64,000 nucleotides of DNA from Microbacterium barkeri (GTDB lineage: Bacteria > Actinomycetota > Actinomycetes > Actinomycetales > Microbacteriaceae), in assembly GCF_027921765.1 (NCBI RefSeq), contig NZ_BSEJ01000010.1, positions 1 through 64,000 on the forward strand, read 5' to 3'. The notes beneath the pieces are model-generated. The model searched no databases and was not told the origin of the DNA. It worked only from the letters and a program-made list of their open reading frames with translations. Positions 25,994-34,642 of the stretch are shown piece by piece. How positions within the stretch are numbered: position 1 is the first letter of the stretch; every line of letters begins with the position of its first letter. Position numbers and translations under genes: made by a program.

Positions 25994-26611
25994 TCAGCGC
26001 CGCGGGCGCACGGCGACGATCGCCGCATGCGGCCTCGCGCCCGGATCGGCCCGCTGCTCGATGTCGGTGACCGCGAACCCGGCCGCCTCGAGAGCGCGCC
26101 GCATCTCGGCGGCCGGCCACCGGTGCGCGGTCACGACCTTGTGCGGGAACGGCTCGATGTCGGCCCCGTCGAAGAGCCCGATGAGCAGCGAGCCTCCCGG
26201 CGTCAGAGCACGCTCGAACTCGGCGAGGACCGCCGGGATCTCCGCGGGGTCGAGATGGATGAGCGAGTACCACGCGAGGATGCCGCCGAGAGAGCCGTCG
26301 TCGACGCGGAGGTCGCGAAGATCCCCGCGCCGGAAGGTCACGTCAGGGAAGCGCTCGCGCGCGCTGCGCACGAACGCGTCGACGAGATCGACGCCCTCGA
26401 CCGCGCACCCGAGATCGTGCAGGTGCTTCGTCCAGTGACCGGGCCCGCAGCCGGCGTCCACGATCCGGCCATCGACAGACCGCGCCCAGGCGGTGATGCG
26501 CCGCTCGTCCGCGGGCGCCATGGCGTCCACCGATCCGAGCAGCCGCACGTACTCGTCCGCGCGCGCGGTGTACGCGTCGCGGACCGACACATCCGACGGC
26601 ATCACGGTCAT
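25994..26611 (-). CDS. SAM-dependent methyltransferase, class I
   Basis: A 205-residue methyltransferase. The AdoMet loop V-D-A-G-C-G-P-G-H-W is near residue 52, followed by an acidic residue in V-E-G-V-D-L and the motif II-like R-R-G-D-L-R-D-L. The substrate is unknown. It converges with the DUF2231 gene with 1 base between them. Confidence 0.85.
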   Translation of the reverse strand: MTVMPSDVSVRDAYTARADEYVRLLGSVDAMAPADERRITAWARSVDGRIVDAGCGPGHWTKHLHDLGCAVEGVDLVDAFVRSARERFPDVTFRRGDLRDLRVDDGSLGGILAWYSLIHLDPAEIPAVLAEFERALTPGGSLLIGLFDGADIEPFPHKVVTAHRWPAAEMRRALEAAGFAVTDIEQRADPGARPHAAIVAVRPRR

Positions 26612-26663
26612 CCGGCTCCTCCTCTCGCGCGAGCCGCCCGGCGGGGCCCGGCCTCGATCGAGG

Positions 26664-27980
26664 CTACGCCGGCCCGGGTCCCGCCGCGCCGGAGTGGAAC
26701 GGGCAGCGCCGGACGCGCCCGCCCGACGCGGGCATCGTCGGGAGCCTCCTCCGATTGACCTCCAGTCCGGAGCCGAGGATGGTCACCTGCGGGTCGCTGA
26801 GAGCGGCGATCGCGGTCGCGAGACCGGCGATCGCGAGCTTCTCACCGGGGCACCGATGCCCCGTCGCGACATCCGCGCCGCCGTGCGGCACGAACGCGGC
26901 GAGGGCCTCGTAGTCCTCGACGCCCGCGAACCGCTCCGGATCGAACTCGTCGGCGCGCTCCCACGAGCGCTCGTCGGTGTTCGTCCCGAGGATGTCGAGG
27001 ACGACGCGTCCGCCTGCGGCGACGCGGCGGCCGTCGAGCTCGACGTCGGCGATGGCCCAGCCGGGGAGCATCGGCACGAACGGCGCGGTGCGCCGGATCT
27101 CCTGCGCGAACATCGTCGCGAGCGGGCCGCCCACGAGCGAGCCCCGCTCTCGCGTCTCCTCGGCGATGCGCTCGCGCCACGCGGGTCGGTCGTGCAGCTC
27201 CTTCGCGGCGAACGCGACGAAGCGCGCGACCGCGATCATCGGCCGCATGCTGTTCTGCAGCTCGATGCCGGCCGTGCGCGCAGGCAGGAGCCCGCCATCC
27301 GGCTCCCGGTGGTCCGCCCACGCGCGCAGCGCGGTGTCCGTCTCGGCCTTCAGCTCGCCGGCGCGGACAGCCGCGATCAGCCGCTCGGCATGGCGATCCG
27401 ACCAGAGCCGGTTCGCGAGCGCGAGCAGATAGGCAGGCGAGTAGGGCGAGCCGAACCCGTCGACGATCTGGGCGAGCCGCCCCGCCCACCGCGTCTGGGC
27501 GTCGGCCGTGCCGGGCAGACCCGCCCATCGCATCGACGCACGCCCGAACGCGCCGACCGCGGCATCGTAGGCCGAGCGCGTGCCGCCGTCGCGCCATGCC
27601 TCGAGCTCGGTGCGCCACTCGCGCTCGAGGTTCGGGCCGAACCTCTCCACCTGCGCGTCCTCGTAGGCGACGTCGACGAAGGTCGCCTTGCGATGCCGGT
27701 GCGCCGCGCCGTCGAGACTGTGCACGGAGCCGTGCCCGAAAAGCGACTCCTGCACGATCGCGGGCATCGCCCCATGCCGCGCGATGCGGCTCTCGTCGTA
27801 GAAGACCGCGACGCCCTCGGGGCCGCGCACGAAGAGCGTCTCGTCGCCGAGGAGCCGCATCGGCGCGGACCGCGCACCGTCGCGCACGCGGCTCCAGATG
27901 TGCGCGCCGAAGTCGTACCCGCGCAGGAGGAAGGACAGGGAGTCGTCGTGCAGCAGGTTGCCGAGTCGAGATGTCCGCAT
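26664..27980 (-). CDS. Cytochrome P450 of the CYP152 (fatty-acid peroxygenase) type
   Basis: A 438-residue P450. The heme ligand is Cys377 in G-H-R-C-P-G-E, preceded by F-V-P-H-G-G-A-D. In place of the acid-alcohol pair that normally activates oxygen, the I-helix reads Q-E-I-R-R-T-A-P-F-V-P. The Arg-x3-Pro there is the CYP152 mark for binding the fatty-acid carboxylate and using hydrogen peroxide. The likely reaction is alpha- or beta-hydroxylation (or decarboxylation) of fatty acids. No redox partner is encoded nearby, which fits peroxygenase use. Confidence 0.85.
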   Translation of the reverse strand: MRTSRLGNLLHDDSLSFLLRGYDFGAHIWSRVRDGARSAPMRLLGDETLFVRGPEGVAVFYDESRIARHGAMPAIVQESLFGHGSVHSLDGAAHRHRKATFVDVAYEDAQVERFGPNLEREWRTELEAWRDGGTRSAYDAAVGAFGRASMRWAGLPGTADAQTRWAGRLAQIVDGFGSPYSPAYLLALANRLWSDRHAERLIAAVRAGELKAETDTALRAWADHREPDGGLLPARTAGIELQNSMRPMIAVARFVAFAAKELHDRPAWRERIAEETRERGSLVGGPLATMFAQEIRRTAPFVPMLPGWAIADVELDGRRVAAGGRVVLDILGTNTDERSWERADEFDPERFAGVEDYEALAAFVPHGGADVATGHRCPGEKLAIAGLATAIAALSDPQVTILGSGLEVNRRRLPTMPASGGRVRRCPFHSGAAGPGPA

Positions 27981-28116
27981 GCTCCCACCGTCTCAGTGAT
28001 CAACGCGCCCCTCCAGGGGGCGGCGCCGAGCACGGCGGTGTGCTATCGGAGGACGCGTCATATCCACATGGCAGGATGACGGAGGACGCCCGCTCGCTCG
28101 GAAGGACCACTGCTCC

Positions 28117-29997
28117 ATGCCCCTCTCCCCGAAACGCGGCGCCGCCGTTGCGCTCCTCGCGCTGCTGCTCCCTCTGGCCGCGTGCACGAACGGCGCCGAA
28201 GACGCCGCCCGCGCCGCGGCGGACGACCTCGCCCAGGCCCTGTCCGAGCGGACGCTCGACGGCGTCGCGCTCACGGAGCCGGACGCGGCCACCGCGTTCG
28301 ACGAGCAGATCGCCCCGCTCGCGGACTACGCGGTGAAGGTGTCCGCCGACGAGGTCGAGCGGGACGGCGCCGAGGCGACCGTCGCCCTGCACTGGAGCTG
28401 GGATGTCGACGGCCACGAGTGGACCTACGACACGACGGCCGCCCTCGTGGAAGGCGAGGACGAATGGGCCGTCGACTGGACGCCCGAGACGCTCATCCCC
28501 GAACTCGGACCGGATGATCGGATCGAGATCCAGCGCACCTTCTCCCCGCGCGCCGAGGTCCTGGGAGGTGACGGAGCCCCCATCGTCACTGACCGCCCGG
28601 TCGGCCGGTATGGCCTCGACAAGACCGCGATCCCGGCGGAGGAGGTCGGCGCCTCGGCGGAGCGGATCGCGTCCGCCGTCGGCATCGATCCCGCCGCCTT
28701 CCGGGCATCCGCGGAGAGCGCCGGCCCTGAGGCCTTCGTGCAGGCGATCGTCGTGCGCGAGGGCGAGGAGGATCAGCACGTCGATCCCGCCTTTTCGCGC
28801 ATCCCCGGCGCACTCGTCGTGCCCGACGAGATCCCGCTCGCGCCGACGCGCACGTTCGCGCGCGAGATCCTCGGCACCGTCGGCGAGGCGACGGCCGAGA
28901 TCGTCGAGGACTCCGAGGGCGCCGTGCGAGCTGGCGACCAGGTCGGGCTCTTCGGCCTGCAGGCGCAGCACGACCGTCAGCTTCGCGGAACGCCGACCAC
29001 CGTCATCGAAGCGGTCGGCGCCGAGGACGAGCGGCGCACGCTCGCGGAGTGGCCGGGCGAGGACGGTGAGCCGCTCGCGCTCACCCTGGATCCCGCCATG
29101 CAGATGCACGCCGAGGAGATCCTCGGCGGCCTCGGCGGCGAGGACGCGCCGGGGAGCGCGATCGTCGCCATCCGCCCGTCCACCGGCGAGATCCTCGCGG
29201 CGGCGAATGGCCAGGGCAATGCGGGCCTCAATCTCGCGACCACCGGCGAGTTCGCCCCGGGCTCGACCTTCAAGCTCGTGACGTCGCTCGCTCTCCTGCG
29301 ATCCGGCGTCGCTCTCGACGACGTGCTGTCCTGCCCCGAGACGATCGAGGTCGACGGCTTCACGTTCAAGAACTACGACGACTACCCGGATTCGGCGCTG
29401 GGCGACGTGACCTTCCGCACCGCGATCGCGAACTCCTGCAACACGGCGCTCATCGGCGCTCGAGACCGGATCGCCGACGGCGCGCTCGCCTCCGCTGCCG
29501 CATCCCTCGGGCTCGGCTCCGAGATCGACCTCGGCTACCCGGCCGGGCTCGGCCGGGTTCCCGAGCCCGAGAGCGAGACGGAGCGCGCGGCCGACCTCAT
29601 CGGACAGGGGCGCATCATCGCCACGCCCCTGGCCATGGCGACGGGCGCCGCGTCCATCCAGGCCGGCGAGACCGTCGTGCCGCATCTGATCGCGGACCGG
29701 ACGGGCGACGCCGAGCCGGCGGATCCGCTCACGGCAGACGAGGCGACCGCGCTGCAGACCCTCATGCGCGCGGTCGTCACCGAGGGCTCGGCGACCTTCC
29801 TGAACGGCATCGGCGACGTCGGTGCGAAGACGGGCACGGCGGAGTACGGCGAGCCCGGCGAGGATGGCTCGCACCCCACGCACAGCTGGATGGTCGGCAC
29901 GCACGGCGACCTCGCGGTCGCCGTGTTCGTCGAGGACGGGGAGTCGGGCGCCGAGACCGCCGGACCGCTGCTTCAGGCCTTCTTCGAACGCTGGTGA
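28117..29997 (+). CDS. Class B penicillin-binding protein, lipoprotein, with NTF2-like N-terminal domain
   Basis: A 626-residue peptidoglycan transpeptidase. The signal ends at the lipobox L-A-A-C (Cys23). Residues about 28-130 are an NTF2-like (MecA_N) domain, a PBP dimer domain follows to about 300, and the transpeptidase domain runs to the end. The active-site motifs are intact: Ser383-T-F-Lys386, Ser440-C-Asn442 and Lys571-T-G-T. Such MecA-like PBPs are normal cell-wall enzymes in actinobacteria; low beta-lactam affinity is possible but not shown. Confidence 0.93.
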   Translation: MPLSPKRGAAVALLALLLPLAACTNGAEDAARAAADDLAQALSERTLDGVALTEPDAATAFDEQIAPLADYAVKVSADEVERDGAEATVALHWSWDVDGHEWTYDTTAALVEGEDEWAVDWTPETLIPELGPDDRIEIQRTFSPRAEVLGGDGAPIVTDRPVGRYGLDKTAIPAEEVGASAERIASAVGIDPAAFRASAESAGPEAFVQAIVVREGEEDQHVDPAFSRIPGALVVPDEIPLAPTRTFAREILGTVGEATAEIVEDSEGAVRAGDQVGLFGLQAQHDRQLRGTPTTVIEAVGAEDERRTLAEWPGEDGEPLALTLDPAMQMHAEEILGGLGGEDAPGSAIVAIRPSTGEILAAANGQGNAGLNLATTGEFAPGSTFKLVTSLALLRSGVALDDVLSCPETIEVDGFTFKNYDDYPDSALGDVTFRTAIANSCNTALIGARDRIADGALASAAASLGLGSEIDLGYPAGLGRVPEPESETERAADLIGQGRIIATPLAMATGAASIQAGETVVPHLIADRTGDAEPADPLTADEATALQTLMRAVVTEGSATFLNGIGDVGAKTGTAEYGEPGEDGSHPTHSWMVGTHGDLAVAVFVEDGESGAETAGPLLQAFFERW

Positions 29998-30000
29998 CCC

Positions 30001-30030
30001 GCGGCGGCCCGATCAGGCTCGGGCCGCCGC
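30001..30030. terminator. Convergent hairpin terminator after PBP gene
   Basis: An 11-bp perfect stem (30001-30011 with 30020-30030) follows the PBP stop and overlaps the last codons of the convergent glycosylase gene. It is probably the terminator of the PBP gene. Confidence 0.6.
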
Positions 30031-30930
30031 TGCCCAGACCTCGCGCCACTTCGCCGCGAGCGAGTCGATCGTCTCGTGCGCGTTGAGCCCGCTCGGCTGA
30101 GGAACGACCCAGAGCGCCACGCCGTCGGGCCATCCCAGGGCGAGGGGCGGGTCCTGCGCGCCGAGCCTGGCCTTCGGCAGCGAGAACGCCGCGCGAAAGG
30201 CCGTGATGCCCGCCACCGCGACGACGCGGGGCCGGAGGCGCGCGACCTGCGTGACCACGCGGCGACCGCCCGCCCTCAGCTCGTCACGGCTGAGCTCGTC
30301 CGCGCGGGCGGTCGCGCGGCCGACGAGGTTCGTGACGCCGATCCCCCGGCCGAGCAGCTGCTGCTCGTCTTCACCCGACAGCCCTGTCGATGCGTCCACC
30401 GCGCGGTCCGTGAGACCGGCGCGCTGCAGAGACGGCCAGAACCGGTTGCCCGGACGGGCGAACGGCGCGTTGACCGCAGCGGTCCAGAGGCCCGGGTTGA
30501 TTCCGACGATGAGCATCCGCAGGGCCTCCGGATCCGCCGGCAGGACATCGTCCATCGCCCGCGGGTCATCCGCGGCGAATCGCCGCAGGTCGTCCGCACG
30601 CGGCCGCCGCCCGCCGAGTGGCGACGGACGCCTCGGCTCCCCGAGCACGGGCGGCGCGCCCTCGCGCGTGACGTAGCGGCGTTCGATCCCCGCGGTCGCG
30701 CGCGCCCAGGTGCTCTGGGCCATCCGCGCCTGATGGGCGGCGAAGGCGCTCTCGTCCGCGAACACCTCGTCGACCTGCCACGCGAGGGGGTCCGCGGTCG
30801 GGCGCACGTGGAACGCGAGGCACCCCGGCTCCGCGCGGGTCGCCGCGAGATGCGCGGGAAGGTGGCGCTCGACGCGCTCGGCCTCGGCGGGCGTCGCGCA
30901 GAGGAGGTGTCCCGTGAGGACGATGGGCAT
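30013..30930 (-). CDS. ABM-domain/mismatch-specific uracil-DNA glycosylase fusion
   Basis: A 305-residue protein with two apparent domains and no stop between them. Residues 1-90 resemble an antibiotic-biosynthesis-monooxygenase (ABM) ferredoxin-like domain: L-A-A-T-R-A-E-P-G-C-L-A-F-H-V and V-D-E-V-F-A-D-E-S-A-F-A-A-H. Residues from about 125 on are a MUG-type glycosylase: I-V-G-I-N-P-G-L-W-T-A, F-A-R-P-G-N-R-F-W and V-V-P-Q-P-S-G-L-N-A-H. The latter excises uracil or thymine mispaired with guanine. A separate glycosylase start at the ATG near 30558 is possible but has no ribosome site. The gene overlaps the TetR gene upstream (ATGA). Confidence 0.75.
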   Translation of the reverse strand: MPIVLTGHLLCATPAEAERVERHLPAHLAATRAEPGCLAFHVRPTADPLAWQVDEVFADESAFAAHQARMAQSTWARATAGIERRYVTREGAPPVLGEPRRPSPLGGRRPRADDLRRFAADDPRAMDDVLPADPEALRMLIVGINPGLWTAAVNAPFARPGNRFWPSLQRAGLTDRAVDASTGLSGEDEQQLLGRGIGVTNLVGRATARADELSRDELRAGGRRVVTQVARLRPRVVAVAGITAFRAAFSLPKARLGAQDPPLALGWPDGVALWVVPQPSGLNAHETIDSLAAKWREVWAAAARA

Positions 30931-31547
30931 CAGGCGCCCCGGCCAGACGAGCGCGCGTCCGCGAGGCCCGGACGCGGGGCTGCGATGCCGCGGACGCAGA
31001 CCGCGAGCGCCGTGCGCCAAGCCTGCTCCCCCTGCAGAGCGCGCCGGCGCTCGAGCGCCGCGAGCCCCTCGCAGAGGGCGTGGAACGCGCGGACCTGCGC
31101 CCCCAGCTCCGGTTCGTCGACCGAGCCGCCGACCCGCGCGACGCGTGCCCGGAGCTCGGCGAGCGCCTCACCCCGCGCCGCTTCCGCCGACGGCGCGTCG
31201 TCTGCCGTCGGGCGGTCGAGACCGAAGGCGAGAGCGTAGAGGGCCGGATGACGCGCGGCGAACGCGCGGAGGGCCAGTCCGGCCTCGACGAGGTCTGCCT
31301 CCGGATCGTCGGTGACGGGCAGCTCGGCCACGCGGCGCCCGAGCATGTCGAACCCTCGCGCCGCGAGCCGCGCGAGGAGGTGGCCCTTGGAGGTGAACAC
31401 GCTGTAGATCGCACGCGTCGTGACGCCGGTCCGCTCGGCCAGGGCGCGCATCGACAGAGCCGCGAGCCCGCCCTCCTCAAGCACCTGCTCGGCCGCCTCG
31501 AGCAGGTCCGCCTCGGTCTCGGCGCCGTACCGTCTGGGTCGTCCCAC
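30930..31547 (-). CDS. TetR-family regulator
   Basis: A 205-residue regulator. The HTH is residues about 10-55 (A-L-S-M-R-A-L-A-E-R-T-G-V and R-A-I-Y-S-V-F), followed by a TetR_C-type ligand domain. It is coupled to the glycosylase fusion downstream and divergent from an alpha/beta-hydrolase. A palindrome in the 58-base gap is its likely operator. Confidence 0.88.
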   Translation of the reverse strand: MGRPRRYGAETEADLLEAAEQVLEEGGLAALSMRALAERTGVTTRAIYSVFTSKGHLLARLAARGFDMLGRRVAELPVTDDPEADLVEAGLALRAFAARHPALYALAFGLDRPTADDAPSAEAARGEALAELRARVARVGGSVDEPELGAQVRAFHALCEGLAALERRRALQGEQAWRTALAVCVRGIAAPRPGLADARSSGRGA

Positions 31548-31567
31548 CTTGACAGAATATCGTCACA

Positions 31568-31589
31568 TCGTTACGTTACGTTGTAACGA
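31568..31589. promoter_or_regulatory. TetR operator candidate
   Basis: TCGTTAC (31568-31574) and GTAACGA (31583-31589) are exact inverted complements, 8 bases apart. A tighter GTTAC-GTT-GTAAC is nested inside at 31575-31587. The site lies between the TetR gene and the divergent hydrolase and should control both. Confidence 0.7.
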
Positions 31590-31605
31590 AACTCGGGAGG
31601 TCATC

Positions 31606-32532
31606 GTGGACCCCGCTCTCGCTCCGGCCGGACAGCACGCCTTCGGCGGGCGCCTCGAGCGCTTTCGCCTCCTCCGGCGCGAGCTCTTCGCGCGTCGCGG
31701 TCTCGAGCTGGACGAGCACCAGGTCATCCGCAGAGACGGGAGCCGCATCCATCTCCTGTCATCCGGCGGCGGCGACGAGGTCACCGTCTTCATCCACGGC
31801 GGCGTGGGGAACAGCGCGGAGTGGGCGGACGTCGCGCCGCGCGTCACGGGTCGGGTCGCGATCGTCGACACCCCGGGCTTCGGCCTCTCGGATCCGCTCC
31901 CCTCCCCGATCGACGACTGGGGTCGCGCCTGCGCGAGCTGGCTGCTCGACGTCGTCGACGCCCTCGGGGCGGCTCACCTCCGCCTCGTCGGCTGCTCGAT
32001 GGGCGGCTTCGCGACGATCCGGTTCGCGGCCGCTCACCCCGATCGCGTGGCGGGGCTCACGCTGGCGGGAAGCGCCGGCGGGCTGTTCGCGGACATCGGG
32101 CTCTTCCTGCGCCTGTGGACGGTCCCCGGCGTGGGCAAGGCGGTCTCGCGCCTGCCCCTGCGCGATCCGGAGGCCGTGCGCAGAAGGATGTTCGGGCCCT
32201 ACGTGGCCGACCCCGCGCGGATCGCCGACGATGTGCTCGCGGTCGCCCTCGCGGGCGTGAACCTCCCGGGCGCGAGAGAGGCGAGCCGAGCGGTGATCCG
32301 CTCCGTCGCCGACGCGCGGGGCTGGAAGCCGGCGGCGCGCGTGGACGCTGTCCTGGTCGTTGCGGACGTGCCGACCGCCTTCGTGTGGGGCGATGCCGAC
32401 ATCCATGCTTCCCCCGACGTCGCACGCGCCCTCGCCGCGCAGATGAGCGCGGCCCGCGTCGTCGTCGTGCCGGCCGCCGGGCACATCCCCCACCTCGACC
32501 ATCCCGACGCCGTCGCGGACGCCATCCGCTGA
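31606..32532 (+). CDS. Alpha/beta-hydrolase
   Basis: A 308-residue hydrolase. V-F-I-H-G-G-V-G-N forms the oxyanion region near residue 63, the nucleophile elbow is G-C-S-M-G-G near residue 133, the acid is in V-W-G-D-A-D, and the base histidine is in A-A-G-H-I-P-H. The GTG start has a GGGAGG ribosome site. The substrate is unknown; the adjacent TetR gene probably controls it. Confidence 0.85.
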   Translation: MDPALAPAGQHAFGGRLERFRLLRRELFARRGLELDEHQVIRRDGSRIHLLSSGGGDEVTVFIHGGVGNSAEWADVAPRVTGRVAIVDTPGFGLSDPLPSPIDDWGRACASWLLDVVDALGAAHLRLVGCSMGGFATIRFAAAHPDRVAGLTLAGSAGGLFADIGLFLRLWTVPGVGKAVSRLPLRDPEAVRRRMFGPYVADPARIADDVLAVALAGVNLPGAREASRAVIRSVADARGWKPAARVDAVLVVADVPTAFVWGDADIHASPDVARALAAQMSAARVVVVPAAGHIPHLDHPDAVADAIR

Positions 32533-32551
32533 TCGGCGCGCGGCGCGCCGC

Positions 32552-33127
32552 TCACGCCGCCGCGATGCGCCACTCCCCGCCGGGATCGCGCACGAGGCGG
32601 GCCTGCGCGAGGCCGAACGGCGGTGGTGTGACGCGTCGCCGCGCGTCCCAGAGCTCGATCTCGAAGGGGACGCACCGGACCACGACGAACGCGGGGTCGT
32701 CCGGTCCTGCCGGCCAGAAGGCTCGCCAGAACGGCATGAACCAGCGGCGGCGGGCGGCTGCGTCCTCGAGCATCTCCGCCGCGCATCGGACGGTGACACA
32801 GGCACCGTCGCGTTCACGGAGGTACGAGAGGACGACCCTTCCGCTCCGGCGGATCTCGGCAGCCTTCCGGCTGTGCGGCGACGTCCCGAAGTGCACGACG
32901 AGGTCGTCATCGGGCCGGAAGGGCTGCACAGCGCGGGCCCGCGGCCCACCCGGTGCGTCGGTGATGCACAGGCAGTAGCGAGCGCGCATCGTCGCGCGGG
33001 CGACGTCGAGCCAGACGTCGACGGATGCGCGGTGCGCACGGATGCCCCGGCGGCGCACCACCGCGCCGATCCGCTCGAGGAGAGCGCGCCGGGCTCGCCG
33101 GACGCGCGAAGTGGACCGCGCGCTCAC
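32552..33127 (-). CDS. Pyridoxamine 5'-phosphate oxidase-like (general stress protein 26-type) flavin protein
   Basis: A 191-residue protein with the split-barrel pattern L-V-V-H-F-G-T-S-P-H-S-R-K-A-A-E-I and V-V-L-S-Y-L-R, plus an F-W-P-A-G-P-D-D-P-A-F loop typical of the COG3871 group. It probably binds FMN or F420 and has a stress-related role. The start is the GTG at 33125-33127, which overlaps the ECF41 sigma stop (GTGA). It is therefore coupled to that sigma factor and should share its promoter. Confidence 0.7.
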   Translation of the reverse strand: MSARSTSRVRRARRALLERIGAVVRRRGIRAHRASVDVWLDVARATMRARYCLCITDAPGGPRARAVQPFRPDDDLVVHFGTSPHSRKAAEIRRSGRVVLSYLRERDGACVTVRCAAEMLEDAAARRRWFMPFWRAFWPAGPDDPAFVVVRCVPFEIELWDARRRVTPPPFGLAQARLVRDPGGEWRIAAA

Positions 33128-33993
33128 CGGGGCAGCTCGATTCGCGCGAGACGAGCGGGCCCCGCGTAGGCGTCGATGGCGACGATGCGCTCGCCGAGCA
33201 CCGAGAAGGCCATCACCGAGACCGCACGCTCCCCCACCTCGATGACGACGCCCGGCCGTCCGTCGACGAGCACGGGCACGAGCCGCGCGTCGGGGTTCGC
33301 GAACATCATCGCGTTGCCCGCGACCGCCTCGGCACCGCGCACCACACGGAGGGGCGAGGTCGCCGTGTCCGCGCGGAGGACGACGTCGGGATCGAGCACG
33401 GCGATGAGACGCGGCAGGTCGCCCGAGCGGGCCGCCGCGAAGAACGCATCGAGGACGGTCCGCTGCCGCCGCGGGTCCGCGTCGCCTCCTCCTCCCGCCG
33501 CCTGCACACGACGCCGTGCACGGGACGCGAGCTGGCGGACCGCCGCGAGAGACCGCTCGAGAAGCTCCGCGATCTGCTCGAAGGGGACGTCGAAGGAGTC
33601 GTGCAGCACGAAGGCGACGCGCTCCGCGGGGCTGAGCCGATCGAGGACGACCATGAGAGCGGCGCCGACGGCGTCTGACAGCTGCGCCGCGACATCCGGA
33701 GCGCCCTCCGGAGTGTCCGTGTCCACGACGGGATCGGGCAGACCCTGTTCGTACGCGATCTCGTTCCGGGTCGCGCGAGCGCGCAGCGCATTCAGACACA
33801 CGCGCGATGTCACGGTCGTGAGCCAGCCGCCGAAGTTGTCGACGTCATCGTCGCCTGCGCGTGACACGCGAAGCCACGTCTCCTGGACCGCGTCGTCGGC
33901 GTCTGAGGCGGATCCGAGCATGCGCTGGGCGAGCCGTGCGAGCCGCGGTCGGTGCTCCTCGAAGCGGATGGCGAGGTCGTTCTGATCGGTCAT
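33124..33993 (-). CDS. ECF41-type sigma factor with SnoaL-like C-terminal domain (SigJ-like)
   Basis: A 289-residue sigma factor. Sigma regions 2 and 4 occupy residues 1-165 (D-A-V-Q-E-T-W-L-R; L-S-P-A-E-R-V-A-F-V-L-H-D). An NTF2/SnoaL-like domain covers about 175-289. ECF41 marks are present in altered form: L-P-D-P-V after region 2 (usual W-L-P-E-P), and N-P-D-A-R-L and D-G-R-P-G in the C-terminal domain (usual N-P-D-K-L and D-G-G-G-R). In this family the C-terminal domain replaces an anti-sigma factor. It is divergent from a carboxymuconolactone-decarboxylase-like gene, the classic ECF41 partner. Confidence 0.92.
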   Translation of the reverse strand: MTDQNDLAIRFEEHRPRLARLAQRMLGSASDADDAVQETWLRVSRAGDDDVDNFGGWLTTVTSRVCLNALRARATRNEIAYEQGLPDPVVDTDTPEGAPDVAAQLSDAVGAALMVVLDRLSPAERVAFVLHDSFDVPFEQIAELLERSLAAVRQLASRARRRVQAAGGGGDADPRRQRTVLDAFFAAARSGDLPRLIAVLDPDVVLRADTATSPLRVVRGAEAVAGNAMMFANPDARLVPVLVDGRPGVVIEVGERAVSVMAFSVLGERIVAIDAYAGPARLARIELPR

Positions 33994-34019
33994 GTCACAT
34001 TCCCTCTGTTCGGCGGGTC
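33993..34019 (+). promoter_or_regulatory. ECF41-type promoter for the CMD-family gene
   Basis: TGTCACA at 33993-33999, a 16-base spacer, then GGTC at 34016-34019. This fits the known ECF41 promoter pattern (TGTCACA / CGTC) except for one base in the -10. It reads toward 34082 and overlaps the sigma gene start codon. Confidence 0.8.
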
Positions 34020-34027
34020 ACTCTACT

Positions 34028-34054
34028 GACCGCCCGAAACGCGGCGGTGTGACA
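34028..34054 (-). promoter_or_regulatory. ECF41-type promoter for the sigma factor itself
   Basis: On the minus strand TGTCACA (34054-34048) is followed by exactly 16 bases and GGTC (34031-34028), the same elements and spacing as the divergent promoter. It would give a leader of about 25-30 bases and indicates autoregulation of the sigma factor and its coupled flavin-protein gene. Confidence 0.8.
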
Positions 34055-34081
34055 GCACAGATGCGATACGAGGAGACCACC

Positions 34082-34585
34082 ATGACCGACACCGCTCTGC
34101 TCACCCCCGCCGACGCCGACACCGTCGTGGCGCACAAGGCGCGCATGCCCCATCCTGCCTTCCTCCTGGAGGGCGGGCTCGATGCCCTCACCGGGCTGAA
34201 CCGCGTCGCCCGCTCGGCGGGACTGCCCGAGCCCCTCCTGCATCTGCTCTGCCTGCGCGCGAGCCAGATCAACAGCTGCAGCTGGTGCGCGGTCGACCAC
34301 GCACGCGAGATGAGCGAGGACGGCGCATCGCCCGAGCGGATCCACTCGGTCGCCGCCTGGCGCGATGCGCCGTACTTCACTGAGCGAGAGCGGGTCGCGC
34401 TCGAGTTCACGGAGGCGATCACCCGCCTCGCCGATCACCACGACCCGATCTCGGACGAGCTCTGGTCGCGCATGACCGAGCTGTTCGACCCTCGCCAGAT
34501 CTCGGCGCTCCTGTTCGAGATCGGCGCGATCAACGTCTGGAACCGGATCAACGCAGCCATCCGTCAGCCCCCAGGGCGGCGCTGA
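34082..34585 (+). CDS. Carboxymuconolactone decarboxylase/AhpD-family protein
   Basis: A 167-residue protein with the AhpD-like redox motif C-S-W-C-A-V-D-H-A (C-x2-C-x3-H) near residue 76 and R-A-S-Q-I-N-S just before it. It probably acts as a peroxidase or thiol-disulfide protein in stress defence. The start at 34082 has a GAGGAG ribosome site. It is the divergent partner of the ECF41 sigma factor and carries a matching promoter. Confidence 0.9.
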   Translation: MTDTALLTPADADTVVAHKARMPHPAFLLEGGLDALTGLNRVARSAGLPEPLLHLLCLRASQINSCSWCAVDHAREMSEDGASPERIHSVAAWRDAPYFTERERVALEFTEAITRLADHHDPISDELWSRMTELFDPRQISALLFEIGAINVWNRINAAIRQPPGRR

Positions 34586-34592
34586 GCACGCC

Positions 34593-34623
34593 GGGCCGCG
34601 CCGCGTGAACGGCGGCGCGGCCC
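34593..34623. terminator. Convergent hairpin terminator
   Basis: A perfect 12-bp GC stem (34593-34604 with 34612-34623, 7-base loop) lies between the convergent CMD-family and quinone-oxidoreductase genes. Confidence 0.75.
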
Positions 34624-34642
34624 TGACCTGCGGCGCATCCCC

